From: Micavibrio sp. UBA2020
GTDB taxonomy: Bacteria; Pseudomonadota; Alphaproteobacteria; Micavibrionales; UBA2020
Reading direction: 5' to 3'
NCBI GenBank assembly: GCA_002334985.1
Contig: DDBY01000076.1
Coordinates: forward strand, 21,049 to 27,485
DNA length: 6,437 bases
Shown: one piece after another, positions 1 through 6,143 of the stretch
How the letters are laid out: the number at the start of each line of letters is the position of its first letter
How positions within the stretch are numbered: the first letter of the stretch is position 1
Notes under the pieces: generated by a model
The model's database searches: none
What the model was told of the DNA's origin: nothing
The model's input: only the letters and a program-made list of their open reading frames with translations
Made by a program: the position numbers and the translations under genes

Positions 1-1104
1 TACGCATATCTGAACGAGATGATAAAGAAAGAGGCGTCCGACCTCTATCTTACCGTCGGCGTTGCCCCGACCTTGCGTATCAAGGACGACTTGCTGCGCC
101 TCGGCGAGCAGCTTTTGCAGGAAGAAGACGTGCAGGCGATGCTCAACGAAGTATTGACCAGCCGTCAGCGCCGCGAATTTGACTCAAACATGGAGCTGAA
201 CCTTGCCTTCGATATGGGCAAGGAAGGGCGCTTCCGCGTAAACGTCCTGCGCCAGCGCCAGCATACAGGCCTTGTCATCCGCCGCATCACCAGCAAAATT
301 CCGAGCTTCGAAGCGCTGCGCTTGCCGAAAATTCTTGAAAAACTGTCCGTGGAAAAACGCGGCCTTATCATGGTTTGCGGTGTGACGTCGTCGGGTAAAT
401 CGACCACGCTTGCTTCGATGGTTGATTACCGCAACACCAATATGGACGGCCATATCGTCACCATCGAAGACCCTATCGAATATTATCACGAACACAAACG
501 CGGCATCATCACGCAGCGCGAAGTGGGTATTGATACCTCGTCCTATCACATCGCCCTTAAGAACGCGCTGCGTCAGAAACCCGATGTTATCATGGTGGGC
601 GAGGTGCGCGATTTCGAGGTGATGGAACAAACCATCGCCGCCGCCGAAACCGGCCACTTATGTTTTGCGACCATTCACACCAACAACGCGTCGCAGGCGG
701 TGGAGCGTATCATCAACCTCTTCCCCGAAGACCGCCAGCAGCAGGTGCGCATCGCCCTTGCCATGAACCTGCGCGCGATTATCGCCCAGCGTCTGGTGCG
801 CGCGGTCGATGGCGGCATGGTTGTGGCTATGGAAATTTTGCTCAACGAGGCCTTGGTGCGGGAGCTTATCCTGAAGGGCGAAACCACCAAAATCAGAGAA
901 GTTCTGGCAAATGGCGGTGCCGCCGGTATGATATCCTTCGACCAGTCGATTTTCCGGCTTTATAGCGAAGGGGTTATTTCTGAAAAAACCGCGATTGCTG
1001 AATCCGATGTCCAGACGGATATGAAAATGAAAATTCAGCAATTCAAGCTCAGCACCGGCTCCAAGGACATGGCGAGCGTTGACACATCTAAACTGTCTCT
1101 GTAA
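1..1104 (+). CDS. pilU: PilT/PilU-family pilus retraction ATPase, PilU-like (5' end missing)
   Basis: Hexameric cytoplasmic ATPase of the type IV pilus retraction family, which powers pilin disassembly at the inner-membrane base. The frame is open from base 1 and reads YAYLNE before the first ATG at 19. PilT/PilU proteins have a few residues of this kind ahead of the ASDLYLTVG motif, so the true start lies just left of the window. Numbered from the ATG at 19 (361 residues), the Walker A is GVTSSGKS at 121-128, the Asp box IVTIEDPIE at 146-154, the Walker B region PDVIMVGEVRD at 188-198, and the His box TGHLCFATIHTNNA at 211-224. The stretches ALKNALRQ, HTNNASQAVERIINLFPE and NLRAIIAQRL resemble PilU more than PilT. 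The Walker A has Ser where PilT usually has Gly (GPTGSGKS), but GxxxxGKS is intact. A tail of about 20 residues ends in DTSKLSL. The secretin gene follows after 81 bases. Family is certain; the choice of PilU over PilT is likely. Confidence 0.9.
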   Translation, partial: YAYLNEMIKKEASDLYLTVGVAPTLRIKDDLLRLGEQLLQEEDVQAMLNEVLTSRQRREFDSNMELNLAFDMGKEGRFRVNVLRQRQHTGLVIRRITSKIPSFEALRLPKILEKLSVEKRGLIMVCGVTSSGKSTTLASMVDYRNTNMDGHIVTIEDPIEYYHEHKRGIITQREVGIDTSSYHIALKNALRQKPDVIMVGEVRDFEVMEQTIAAAETGHLCFATIHTNNASQAVERIINLFPEDRQQQVRIALAMNLRAIIAQRLVRAVDGGMVVAMEILLNEALVRELILKGETTKIREVLANGGAAGMISFDQSIFRLYSEGVISEKTAIAESDVQTDMKMKIQQFKLSTGSKDMASVDTSKLSL

Positions 1105-1118
1105 CAATGTGTTGCTTT

Positions 1119-1139
1119 GTGCATGTCCCGTTGGGGCAC
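1119..1139 (+). repeat. Bulged inverted repeat between ATPase and secretin genes
   Basis: GTGC (1119-1122) pairs with GCAC (1136-1139) and CCC (1127-1129) with GGG (1133-1135), leaving a GTT loop and a four-base bulge. No T-run follows, so it does not look like an intrinsic terminator. It lies in the leader between the ATPase stop and the preferred secretin start and could be an mRNA processing or stability hairpin. Short, and possibly chance. Confidence 0.3.
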
Positions 1140-1185
1140 CCGCCTGAAGTACCCGCAACGCATTGAAAAACCGGATATTGCCACA

Positions 1186-3033
1186 ATGATCTCTTTTTCC
1201 TCCGGCTTCGGCCGTCGTGCTGCCCGTCTTGTGATTACCGTCGGGCTTGCGACGATGCTTGCCAGCTGCCAGCTTGCGAAAAACCAGTTTGTCGATCATG
1301 ACCGCAGTGCGGAAGCCAGCAAACAGATGTACCGCGACGCGCTTGCGCCCGCCTATCTGCCGCCGGAAGAAAAATCCAATATCCCCGAATTCCAGCCCGT
1401 GGTTTCAACCCCGGCGGAACTTCAGCTGCCTTCGCCGCTGGTGACGGTTTCGGTAAACCAGACCGTATCGCTGCGCGACCTTATGTTCGAACTGGCGCAT
1501 CAGGCGGATGTGGACATCGAACTTGACCCGCAAATCCGCGGTTCCATCATCTTCACCGCGCGTGAACGTCCGTTCAATCAGGTCATCGACCGCATTTGCG
1601 AAATGTCGGGCCTGCGTTACCGCTACGAAAACGACGTGCTGCGTGTCGAGCTTGACCGCCCGTTTGTCAAAAACTATTCGGTCGATTACATCGCCTCCGC
1701 GCGTAAGCAGTCGAGCGAGATTAAAACCGACATCTCCCTCAGCACCGCTGCGGGTGATACCACGGAGAGCAGCTCCGGTAGCGGCTCCAAATCCTCTGTC
1801 TCGGCAAGTCTTGAAGGCGACCTGTGGAAAGAGCTGTCCGAGGGGCTGGAGCAGATCCTGACCGCGTCGGATACGCAGATTTCTCTTGCCACCACGCGCG
1901 ACCCTGTTGCTCAGCCAGTCAATCCGTTGCCGCCGCCGCAGCCTTACAACCCGGAAGATCCCAATTCGGTACCGCCGCCGCGCCCGGGTGATGCGCGTGT
2001 TGCCCCCCTGCCGGCGTCGAGCACGCCGACCCTGAACATCTCGACCCCTGCGGCAGAGCCGTTGGTGCCGAATGCTCCTGCAACTTTCGCGATTACCAAA
2101 CAGTCCGGTATCGTCAGCGTTTTCGCATCTGACCGTCAGCATAAGTTGGTCAAGCGTTTCCTCGATGCTTTCCGTCTGCGTGCTACAACTTTGGTTCTTA
2201 TCGAAGCGAAAGTGCTTCAGGTTGACCTCAACGACGAATTCGCAACTGGTATCGACTGGAGCCAGCTCAACCTGACCGGTTTTGCGACCGTGACGGGGAG
2301 CTTCCCGCTGCCGTCGCTGACTCCGACGCCGACGGGTACTTTCACCGGCGCCATCAAATCGGGTGATGTGCAGACGGCCGTGCAGGCTATCAGCCGCTTC
2401 GGCACAGTGCGCGCACTGTCGAGCCCCCGTGTGACCGTTCTGAACAACCAGCCCGCTATCGTCAACGTGTCGCAGAACAACGTCTATTTCGAATTCGACG
2501 TCCAGATTACCGAAGGCACGATTGACCTTGCGCCGCGTATCGCTATCGACAGTACGCAAAAGGGTATCCCCGAAGGCGTTCTGATGACGGTGGTGCCGAC
2601 GGCCAACCCGGACACTGGCGAAATCCTGCTGACGGTGCGCCCGTCGATTTCGAAAATCACCGGTTTCATTCAGGATCCGACCATTCCGCTCGCGCTGGTG
2701 TTTAACAACCTCGACCCCACCAACGCGCCGCCGAACCAGATTCCGGAAGTGGCCGTGCAGGAAATCGATTCCGTCATGCGCCTCCAGTCCGGCCAGGTCA
2801 TGGTTATGGGTGGTCTGATGCGCGATTCCAACTCGGTTGAAACGCAGGGGGTGCCGGTTCTCTCGGACCTTCCGCTCATCGGCAAGGCTTTCAGTAGCCA
2901 TTCCGACCGCGTGGAGAAATCCGAGCTGGTTATCTTCGTCAAGGCGCAGATTATCCCATCTTCGAACGTTGAGGAGATGGATCGCAAGCTCTATACCACG
3001 TTCAGCCAGGATCGTCGCCCGTCGCGAATGTAA
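1186..3033 (+). CDS. mshL: MshL-like pilus secretin, outer-membrane lipoprotein
   Basis: Outer-membrane secretin forming the pore through which the pilus leaves the cell. The frame is open from a TTG at 1117, but the ATG at 1186 is preferred because it gives a normal lipoprotein signal: FGRRAAR, a hydrophobic stretch, then lipobox LASC with Cys28 as the lipidated residue (615 residues in total). No strong ribosome site precedes either start. Domains: STN/N0-type domain at about 86-155; a Ser/Gly-rich MshL-type N-domain at about 156-225 (SSSGSGSKSS at 195-204); a proline-rich linker at about 239-299; a second small N-domain (GIVSVFASDRQHKLVKRFLDAF); then the secretin core from about 330 (LVLIEAKVLQVDL). 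The core includes GQVMVMGGLM at 536-545, GVPVLSDLPLIGKAF at 555-569, and ELVIFVKAQII near the end. These are the family's hallmark motifs. The linker is the odd part. It likely shares an operon with the upstream ATPase. Confidence 0.9.
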   Translation: MISFSSGFGRRAARLVITVGLATMLASCQLAKNQFVDHDRSAEASKQMYRDALAPAYLPPEEKSNIPEFQPVVSTPAELQLPSPLVTVSVNQTVSLRDLMFELAHQADVDIELDPQIRGSIIFTARERPFNQVIDRICEMSGLRYRYENDVLRVELDRPFVKNYSVDYIASARKQSSEIKTDISLSTAAGDTTESSSGSGSKSSVSASLEGDLWKELSEGLEQILTASDTQISLATTRDPVAQPVNPLPPPQPYNPEDPNSVPPPRPGDARVAPLPASSTPTLNISTPAAEPLVPNAPATFAITKQSGIVSVFASDRQHKLVKRFLDAFRLRATTLVLIEAKVLQVDLNDEFATGIDWSQLNLTGFATVTGSFPLPSLTPTPTGTFTGAIKSGDVQTAVQAISRFGTVRALSSPRVTVLNNQPAIVNVSQNNVYFEFDVQITEGTIDLAPRIAIDSTQKGIPEGVLMTVVPTANPDTGEILLTVRPSISKITGFIQDPTIPLALVFNNLDPTNAPPNQIPEVAVQEIDSVMRLQSGQVMVMGGLMRDSNSVETQGVPVLSDLPLIGKAFSSHSDRVEKSELVIFVKAQIIPSSNVEEMDRKLYTTFSQDRRPSRM

Positions 3034-3040
3034 ATGCCGG

Positions 3041-3081
3041 GACGAGCTCGTCATTTATTCCGTGACGGCACCTGTGCCGTC
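3041..3081 (+). repeat. Two perfect inverted repeats after the secretin gene
   Basis: The 67-base gap holds a 12-base perfect palindrome, GACGAGCTCGTC (3041-3052). It also holds an 8-base inverted repeat, GACGGCAC-CT-GTGCCGTC (3064-3081), which as RNA folds to a 7-bp G+C-rich stem with a CCTG loop. Only TTAGAC follows, with no real T-run, so this is at best a weak terminator. An RNA processing or attenuation hairpin that lowers expression of the downstream pair relative to the secretin is equally possible. Confidence 0.45.
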
Positions 3082-3087
3082 TTAGAC

Positions 3088-3093
3088 AAGGGG
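3088..3093 (+). promoter_or_regulatory. Ribosome binding site of the ABC-2-like gene
   Basis: AAGGGG lies 7 bases before the ATG at 3101. It fixes that start and is one of the two clearest Shine-Dalgarno sites in the window, the other being that of the prepilin gene. Confidence 0.7.
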
Positions 3094-3100
3094 TGAACTT

Positions 3101-3922
3101 ATGGTTTCACGTCCGCTTATCGGATTCATTCTGACAGCCGCCCTCCGCGACAAGCTGGTCATGACGCTGATGCTCATGATTATGCTGGGGGCGGGGGTGT
3201 CTGTTTTCCTCGGATCCTCCGGCATGACGGAGCAGGAAAGCTTTGCCGTTGTGTTCGGCGCGGGCGGCCTGCGCTTCCTCGGCGTTCTGGGTATCGTGCT
3301 GTTTGTTTCTTTTTATATGCGCCGCGCGTTTGAAACCAAGGAAGTCGAATTCCTGCTCTCGCGCCCTGTCTCGCGCATGACGTTTTTGTTCAGCCATGCT
3401 GTGGCCTTTATGATGATTGCGCTTCTGGTGACGGCGGCGGTCGGCGCGGCGGTGTTTTTTCTGGGCAAGCCCAACGCGGGCGGCTTTGTGGTCTGGCTGC
3501 TCAGCATCGGCATCGAAAATGTGATTATGGCGGTAACAGCGCTGTTTTTTTCCATGGTGCTGTCGAGCGCCGCGGGCGCCGCGCTGGCGACGCTGGGCTT
3601 TTATGTTCTGTGCCGTTTGATTGGCATGCTGCTGGGCATCGCCGCGCTGCCGCCCGACAATGTCGCTTTCGCGCTTTTGAATAACCTGATGGAGGTTATT
3701 TCCGTTGCCGTGCCGCGCCTTGACATGATGGGGCAGACGTCGTGGCTGGTTTATGGCGTCGAGGGGGCAGGCGGTGTTGCGCTGGGCGATAAAGCCAGTG
3801 TGTATGCGGTTCAGCTTGTCGAAACGCTGGGCGTGGGCGGTTTTATCCTCGCGCAGGGGGCGGTGTTTGTCGCGCTGTTGATTGTCGCCTCCGCTTTTGA
3901 TTTTGTGCGGCGGGAATTCTGA
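3101..3922 (+). CDS. ABC-2-type transporter permease-like integral membrane protein
   Basis: A 273-residue inner-membrane protein with about six predicted helices, at roughly 19-38, 57-73, 98-121, 129-152, 157-182 and 244-266. After helix 2 comes RRAFETKEVEFLLSRPVSR (74-92). This matches the amphipathic segment of ABC-2 permeases, whose usual form is an acidic residue, 'E-x-L-L-x-R-P-V-S-R', before the next membrane span. Such permeases pair with a separate ATP-binding subunit; none is visible in this window, so the partner is either outside it or absent. The substrate cannot be read from the sequence. The start is fixed by a good ribosome site. The stop TGA overlaps the next ATG (TGATG at 3920-3924), which implies translational coupling with the following anchored protein. 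The fold class is fairly sure; a role in pilus function is only suggested by position. Confidence 0.75.
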   Translation: MVSRPLIGFILTAALRDKLVMTLMLMIMLGAGVSVFLGSSGMTEQESFAVVFGAGGLRFLGVLGIVLFVSFYMRRAFETKEVEFLLSRPVSRMTFLFSHAVAFMMIALLVTAAVGAAVFFLGKPNAGGFVVWLLSIGIENVIMAVTALFFSMVLSSAAGAALATLGFYVLCRLIGMLLGIAALPPDNVAFALLNNLMEVISVAVPRLDMMGQTSWLVYGVEGAGGVALGDKASVYAVQLVETLGVGGFILAQGAVFVALLIVASAFDFVRREF

Positions 3923-4710
3923 TGGACGGCGCGCGGCTGCGGTTTCGTATCAATCTTTTTCTGGCGCTGGCGCTTTCGGTGAATGTCGCCTTCTGGTTCG
4001 GTGCGCATGAAACCTTCGCGCAGTGGGGCAACGTGCCGCCGGTGCCGACCAAAAACGGCGCGCGCGCCATGATGCTGGGCGATGAACAATTCTCTTACCG
4101 CTTTGGCGCAATGACGTTGCAGAACCTCGGTAATTCCGGCGGGCGCGTGACGGCAATCAAGGACTACGATTATAAAAAGCTGGGGCAATGGTTCTGGCTT
4201 TTGAACGATCTCGACCCCGCATCCAACCATGTGCCGATGATGGCGGCCTATTATTTTGGCGCGACGCAAAAGCCTGAAGATGTTGCTGTGGTTGTAGAAT
4301 ACCTGGCTGCGATTGGGCAAAATCCGGTCGGCAACAAATGGCGCTGGCTCGTACATGCTATTTTTCTGGCGCGTCACCGCATAGACAATCTGCCATTGGC
4401 TCTTGATATGGCCTATGCGCTGAGCCGGATGCAGCCGGTGGGCGACGAGCTGCCGGCGTGGGCGCGGCAAATGCCGGCCTTCGTGCTGGCCGAACAGGGC
4501 GAAAAGCAAGCTGCACGCAAAATCTTCGAGGAAATTCTGATGACGGCGACGGCGCTGCACCCGAACGAAGTGAATTTCATGAAATCCTATCTGGTCGATG
4601 AATTGGATGTGCCCGAGGCGGAGGTCAACCAGATTATCAACATGCGCGGCAAGGATTTGATGCGCGATGCGTCCGAAACGGGCGTTACCATGCCCGCGCC
4701 GACTTTTTAG
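3922..4710 (+). CDS. Membrane-anchored periplasmic protein of unknown function, TPR-like helical
   Basis: A 262-residue protein I cannot assign to a named family. Basic residues R5, R7 and R9 precede a hydrophobic segment at about 10-28 (LFLALALSVNVAFWF), giving a signal anchor or uncleaved signal. No lipobox is seen, so the rest probably lies in the periplasm. The body is helical and rich in aromatic and alanine residues. LDPASNHVPMMAAYYFGATQ at 97-116 and the pairs around 155-205 (NLPLALDMAYALSRM; AWARQMPAFVLAEQGEKQAARKIFEEIL) have the small/large residue spacing of TPR-like helix-turn-helix repeats, but no canonical TPR consensus. It starts inside the stop of the ABC-2-like gene (TGATG), so the two are probably made together and may form one complex. 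An accessory or scaffold subunit for that membrane protein is an inference. It ends 39 bases before the regulator gene. Confidence 0.65.
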   Translation: MDGARLRFRINLFLALALSVNVAFWFGAHETFAQWGNVPPVPTKNGARAMMLGDEQFSYRFGAMTLQNLGNSGGRVTAIKDYDYKKLGQWFWLLNDLDPASNHVPMMAAYYFGATQKPEDVAVVVEYLAAIGQNPVGNKWRWLVHAIFLARHRIDNLPLALDMAYALSRMQPVGDELPAWARQMPAFVLAEQGEKQAARKIFEEILMTATALHPNEVNFMKSYLVDELDVPEAEVNQIINMRGKDLMRDASETGVTMPAPTF

Positions 4711-4749
4711 AGATACGAAACCTGCAGCGGGTGCGGGGGCGGACAAAAA

Positions 4750-5826
4750 ATGCCAAATTATGCGCTTACTTTCAGCCTGATTGAATGGCTGGCGATTACG
4801 GGGCTGGTTCAATGTGTCCTGATACTCGTCTATATCCTGTTCCGTGTGCGGAACTGGCGTCAGGCGTTTATTCCCATCTTATATTTCTTTTTTCTTGCCG
4901 CCGCTTTCGGTTTTCAGTTCGCGCTGCGTCTCGAGGATTACGCGCCTGTTATCCGCAGTGCGCTGTGGTTGTGCTGGGCAATGGGGCCGCCGCTTTGTTA
5001 TTTGCTGGTGCTGCAGGTTGTGCGGCTGGTCGATATGCCGCCCGCGCGGCATTTTCTTGTTTTGCTGACAATACCTGCGGCCGTCGCGGCGGCAGCGGTG
5101 GCGGTATCCTTCACGGGCGGGTGCAAGCCGGCGCTTGTGGCCTGCGCAAATTTTCACGACATGCTTTATTGGGCGGGCTCGACCGCGGGGGCGCTGGCGC
5201 TGCTGCCGCTTTGGGCGCGCAAAAACAGTTTTGGCGAACTGTGGCGCGCGCGCGGCGGGCGCGAGAGGTATTGGCTGGTGATGCTTCTGCTTGGCGCCAA
5301 TCTGGCGGGGCTGGTTATAAACTTTCTGCGCTCGGCCGAGCAAATCGCCCCGCGTGAGGCGGATGCGCTTTTGGTCACGCTCGGCATCGCCTTCGCCTAT
5401 CTGGCGACAACAACATTGTTTCGTGTATATCCGCCGCCCGTCGCGCTGAACCGCGCGCCGCGCACAAGGCTTCTGGCGCTGAGCGAGGAAGAGCGCGCGG
5501 TTGCCGAAAAAATCCGCGTGCTGATGGAAATGGACAAGGTCTATCAGGAACATACCTTCAGCCGTGCCGACCTTGCGCGTGAAGTCGGCGTATCCGAAAG
5601 TGCGCTGTCCAAAGTCGTCAACGCCGCCTTCGGGCGCAGTTTACCCAAGCTTTTGAACGAATACCGCGTGGAAGATGCCAAACGTATGCTGGCCGATTCG
5701 TCGATTCCCATTCAGGTGATTGCGTCGGACGCGGGTTTTAACTCCCTCGCGTCCTTCAACCGCGTTTTTCGTGACATCACGGGCGAAACGCCGAGCGCGT
5801 GGCGGCAGGAACATACGGCGAAATAA
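4750..5826 (+). CDS. AraC-family transcriptional regulator with seven-helix membrane domain
   Basis: A 358-residue one-component regulator. Residues 1-225 hold about seven hydrophobic helices (10-31, 38-59, 68-92, 102-121, 137-155, 174-193, 205-224). The connecting loops with many Arg/Lys (RVRNWRQ, RLVDMPPAR, ARKNSFGELWRARGGRER) fall on the side that places the N-terminus outside and the C-terminus in the cytoplasm. The C-terminal 100 residues are an AraC DNA-binding domain: first helix-turn-helix at about 271-291 (RADLAREVGVSESALSKVV), second at about 320-341, with the family signature DAGFNSLASFNRVFRDITGETPSAWR. Cys125 and Cys132 lie in the predicted outside loop between helices 4 and 5. 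The ligand is unknown. GGGGGCGGA (4735-4743) is an acceptable ribosome site. It sits between the pilus-machine genes and a pilin control region carrying AraC-like repeats, which makes the pilin a plausible target. The family call is firm; target and signal are inferred. Confidence 0.88.
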   Translation: MPNYALTFSLIEWLAITGLVQCVLILVYILFRVRNWRQAFIPILYFFFLAAAFGFQFALRLEDYAPVIRSALWLCWAMGPPLCYLLVLQVVRLVDMPPARHFLVLLTIPAAVAAAAVAVSFTGGCKPALVACANFHDMLYWAGSTAGALALLPLWARKNSFGELWRARGGRERYWLVMLLLGANLAGLVINFLRSAEQIAPREADALLVTLGIAFAYLATTTLFRVYPPPVALNRAPRTRLLALSEEERAVAEKIRVLMEMDKVYQEHTFSRADLAREVGVSESALSKVVNAAFGRSLPKLLNEYRVEDAKRMLADSSIPIQVIASDAGFNSLASFNRVFRDITGETPSAWRQEHTAK

Positions 5827-5852
5827 CAAAGCTGGAATAAAATATCCCGCCA

Positions 5853-5910
5853 CGGATATAAAATTATTCTCAAATCCGCGCGCGCGGTTATCAAATCCGT
5901 TTTTCGTTTT
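5853..5910 (+). terminator. Possible weak terminator of the AraC-type regulator gene
   Basis: CGGAT (5853-5857) can pair with ATCCG (5895-5899), which is followed directly by TTTTTCGTTTT (5900-5910). The enclosed part contains the self-complementary CCGCGCGCGCGG (5876-5887) and a short ATAA/TTAT pairing. The outer stem is only 5 bp with large inner loops, so termination would be inefficient. The same bases carry the direct repeat and may serve mainly as an operator. Confidence 0.3.
5867..5899 (+). repeat. Direct repeat TT(C/A)TCAAATCCG with 21-base period; candidate AraC-type operator
   Basis: TTCTCAAATCCG (5867-5878) and TTATCAAATCCG (5888-5899) match in 11 of 12 bases and start exactly 21 bases apart, two turns of the helix. 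AraC-family proteins bind such direct repeats with two half-sites on one DNA face. A third copy lies inverted at 6010-6021. The right-hand unit abuts the -35 position expected for the TATATA box at 5920, the arrangement of a class II activator site. The repeat is seen directly; binding by the neighbouring regulator is inferred. Confidence 0.5.
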
Positions 5911-5925
5911 CTCATTTCGTATATA
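5897..5925 (+). promoter_or_regulatory. Possible activator-dependent promoter (TATATA -10, no good -35)
   Basis: TATATA (5920-5925) is a fair -10 box. Seventeen bases upstream the -35 position (5897-5902, CCGTTT) is poor, and it overlaps the end of the right-hand direct-repeat unit. A poor -35 beside an activator site is typical of AraC-dependent promoters. Transcription from here would give a leader of roughly 380 bases before the pilin. Confidence 0.3.
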
Positions 5926-5926
5926 G

Positions 5927-5943
5927 ACCGCGCGAGTCGCGGT
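5927..5943 (+). repeat. G+C-rich hairpin ACCGCG/CGCGGT
   Basis: A perfect 6-bp stem with a 5-base loop (CGAGT at 5933-5937). No T-run follows on this strand. If transcription starts at the TATATA box just upstream, this hairpin would lie at or near the 5' end of the RNA, where such structures can protect transcripts. Confidence 0.35.
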
Positions 5944-5960
5944 GCGTACAAACGGTGCGT
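5940..5960 (+). repeat. Direct repeat CGGTGCGT, 13-base period
   Basis: CGGTGCGT occurs at 5940-5947 and 5953-5960. The second copy begins an inverted CGGT-N8-ACCG pair (5953-5968). The first runs into GCGTACA (5944-5950), identical to a half-site of the palindrome at 6054-6067. The 13-base period does not place both copies on one face of the DNA, so the meaning is unclear. Confidence 0.3.
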
Positions 5961-6009
5961 TGATACCGCCTTTTCGAACAAAAGCGATAGGCGTGACCAT
6001 GCGTTTCAT

Positions 6010-6021
6010 ACGATTTGAGAA
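6010..6021 (-). promoter_or_regulatory. Inverted third copy of the TTCTCAAATC element
   Basis: GATTTGAGAA at 6012-6021 is the exact reverse complement of the first ten bases of the left-hand unit at 5867. Its centre lies about 143 bases from that unit and 16 bases separate it from the TTGACA box at 6038. A distant, inverted site paired with a direct repeat recalls DNA-looping AraC operators. The sequence match is seen; the function is inferred. Confidence 0.45.
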
Positions 6022-6037
6022 CCCGCATCTTCTCATC

Positions 6038-6069
6038 TTGACAATGTTAAGCGTGTACGCGCGTACAGT
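6038..6069 (+). promoter_or_regulatory. TTGACA -35-like box with 14-base palindrome; candidate pilin promoter and operator
   Basis: TTGACA (6038-6043) is a perfect -35 hexamer. The best -10-like match is TACAGT (6064-6069), 20 bases away and longer than the usual 17. The perfect palindrome TGTACGCGCGTACA (6054-6067) fills the end of the spacer and overlaps that -10. An over-long spacer with a palindrome inside is a hallmark of MerR-type promoters, although here the dyad is off-centre. A repressor operator is the simpler reading. Confidence 0.4.
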
Positions 6070-6095
6070 AAAAAATTTTCAATAACAAAAAGATA

Positions 6096-6122
6096 TGTCA
6101 ATCATCGATGCTCAATTTGACA
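6096..6122 (+). repeat. Inverted repeat TGTCAA-N15-TTGACA
   Basis: TGTCAA (6096-6101) and TTGACA (6117-6122) are perfect inverted 6-mers spanning 27 bases, with the palindrome CATCGATG (6103-6110) between them. The second arm overlaps TCAATTTGACA, whose complement TGTCAAAT partly resembles the TCAAATC element. No -10 is found at the right distance from this TTGACA, so it is more likely a binding site than a promoter. Confidence 0.3.
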
Positions 6123-6143
6123 CGCTGAGAAACAAAATGAGGC

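Noticed and set aside
1117..1185. Longer secretin start at TTG 1117 or ATG 1123
   Set aside because: It would place 23 hydrophilic residues ahead of the lipoprotein signal sequence and spoil it; no ribosome site supports it.
1405..3054. Long open frame (549 codons) on the - strand opposite the secretin
   Set aside because: The translation is rich in Arg and His with no recognisable domain, as expected of the complement of a G+C-rich gene, while the + strand carries clear secretin motifs over the same bases.
3811..4812. 333-codon open frame on the - strand opposite the anchored helical protein
   Set aside because: Low-complexity Arg/His/Gln-rich translation that crosses two + strand genes; those have coherent starts, coupling and membrane segments.
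5641..6036. 131-codon - strand frame reaching into the non-coding region
   Set aside because: It begins within the region of operator-like repeats and ends antisense to the AraC helix-turn-helix; the translation is basic and featureless.
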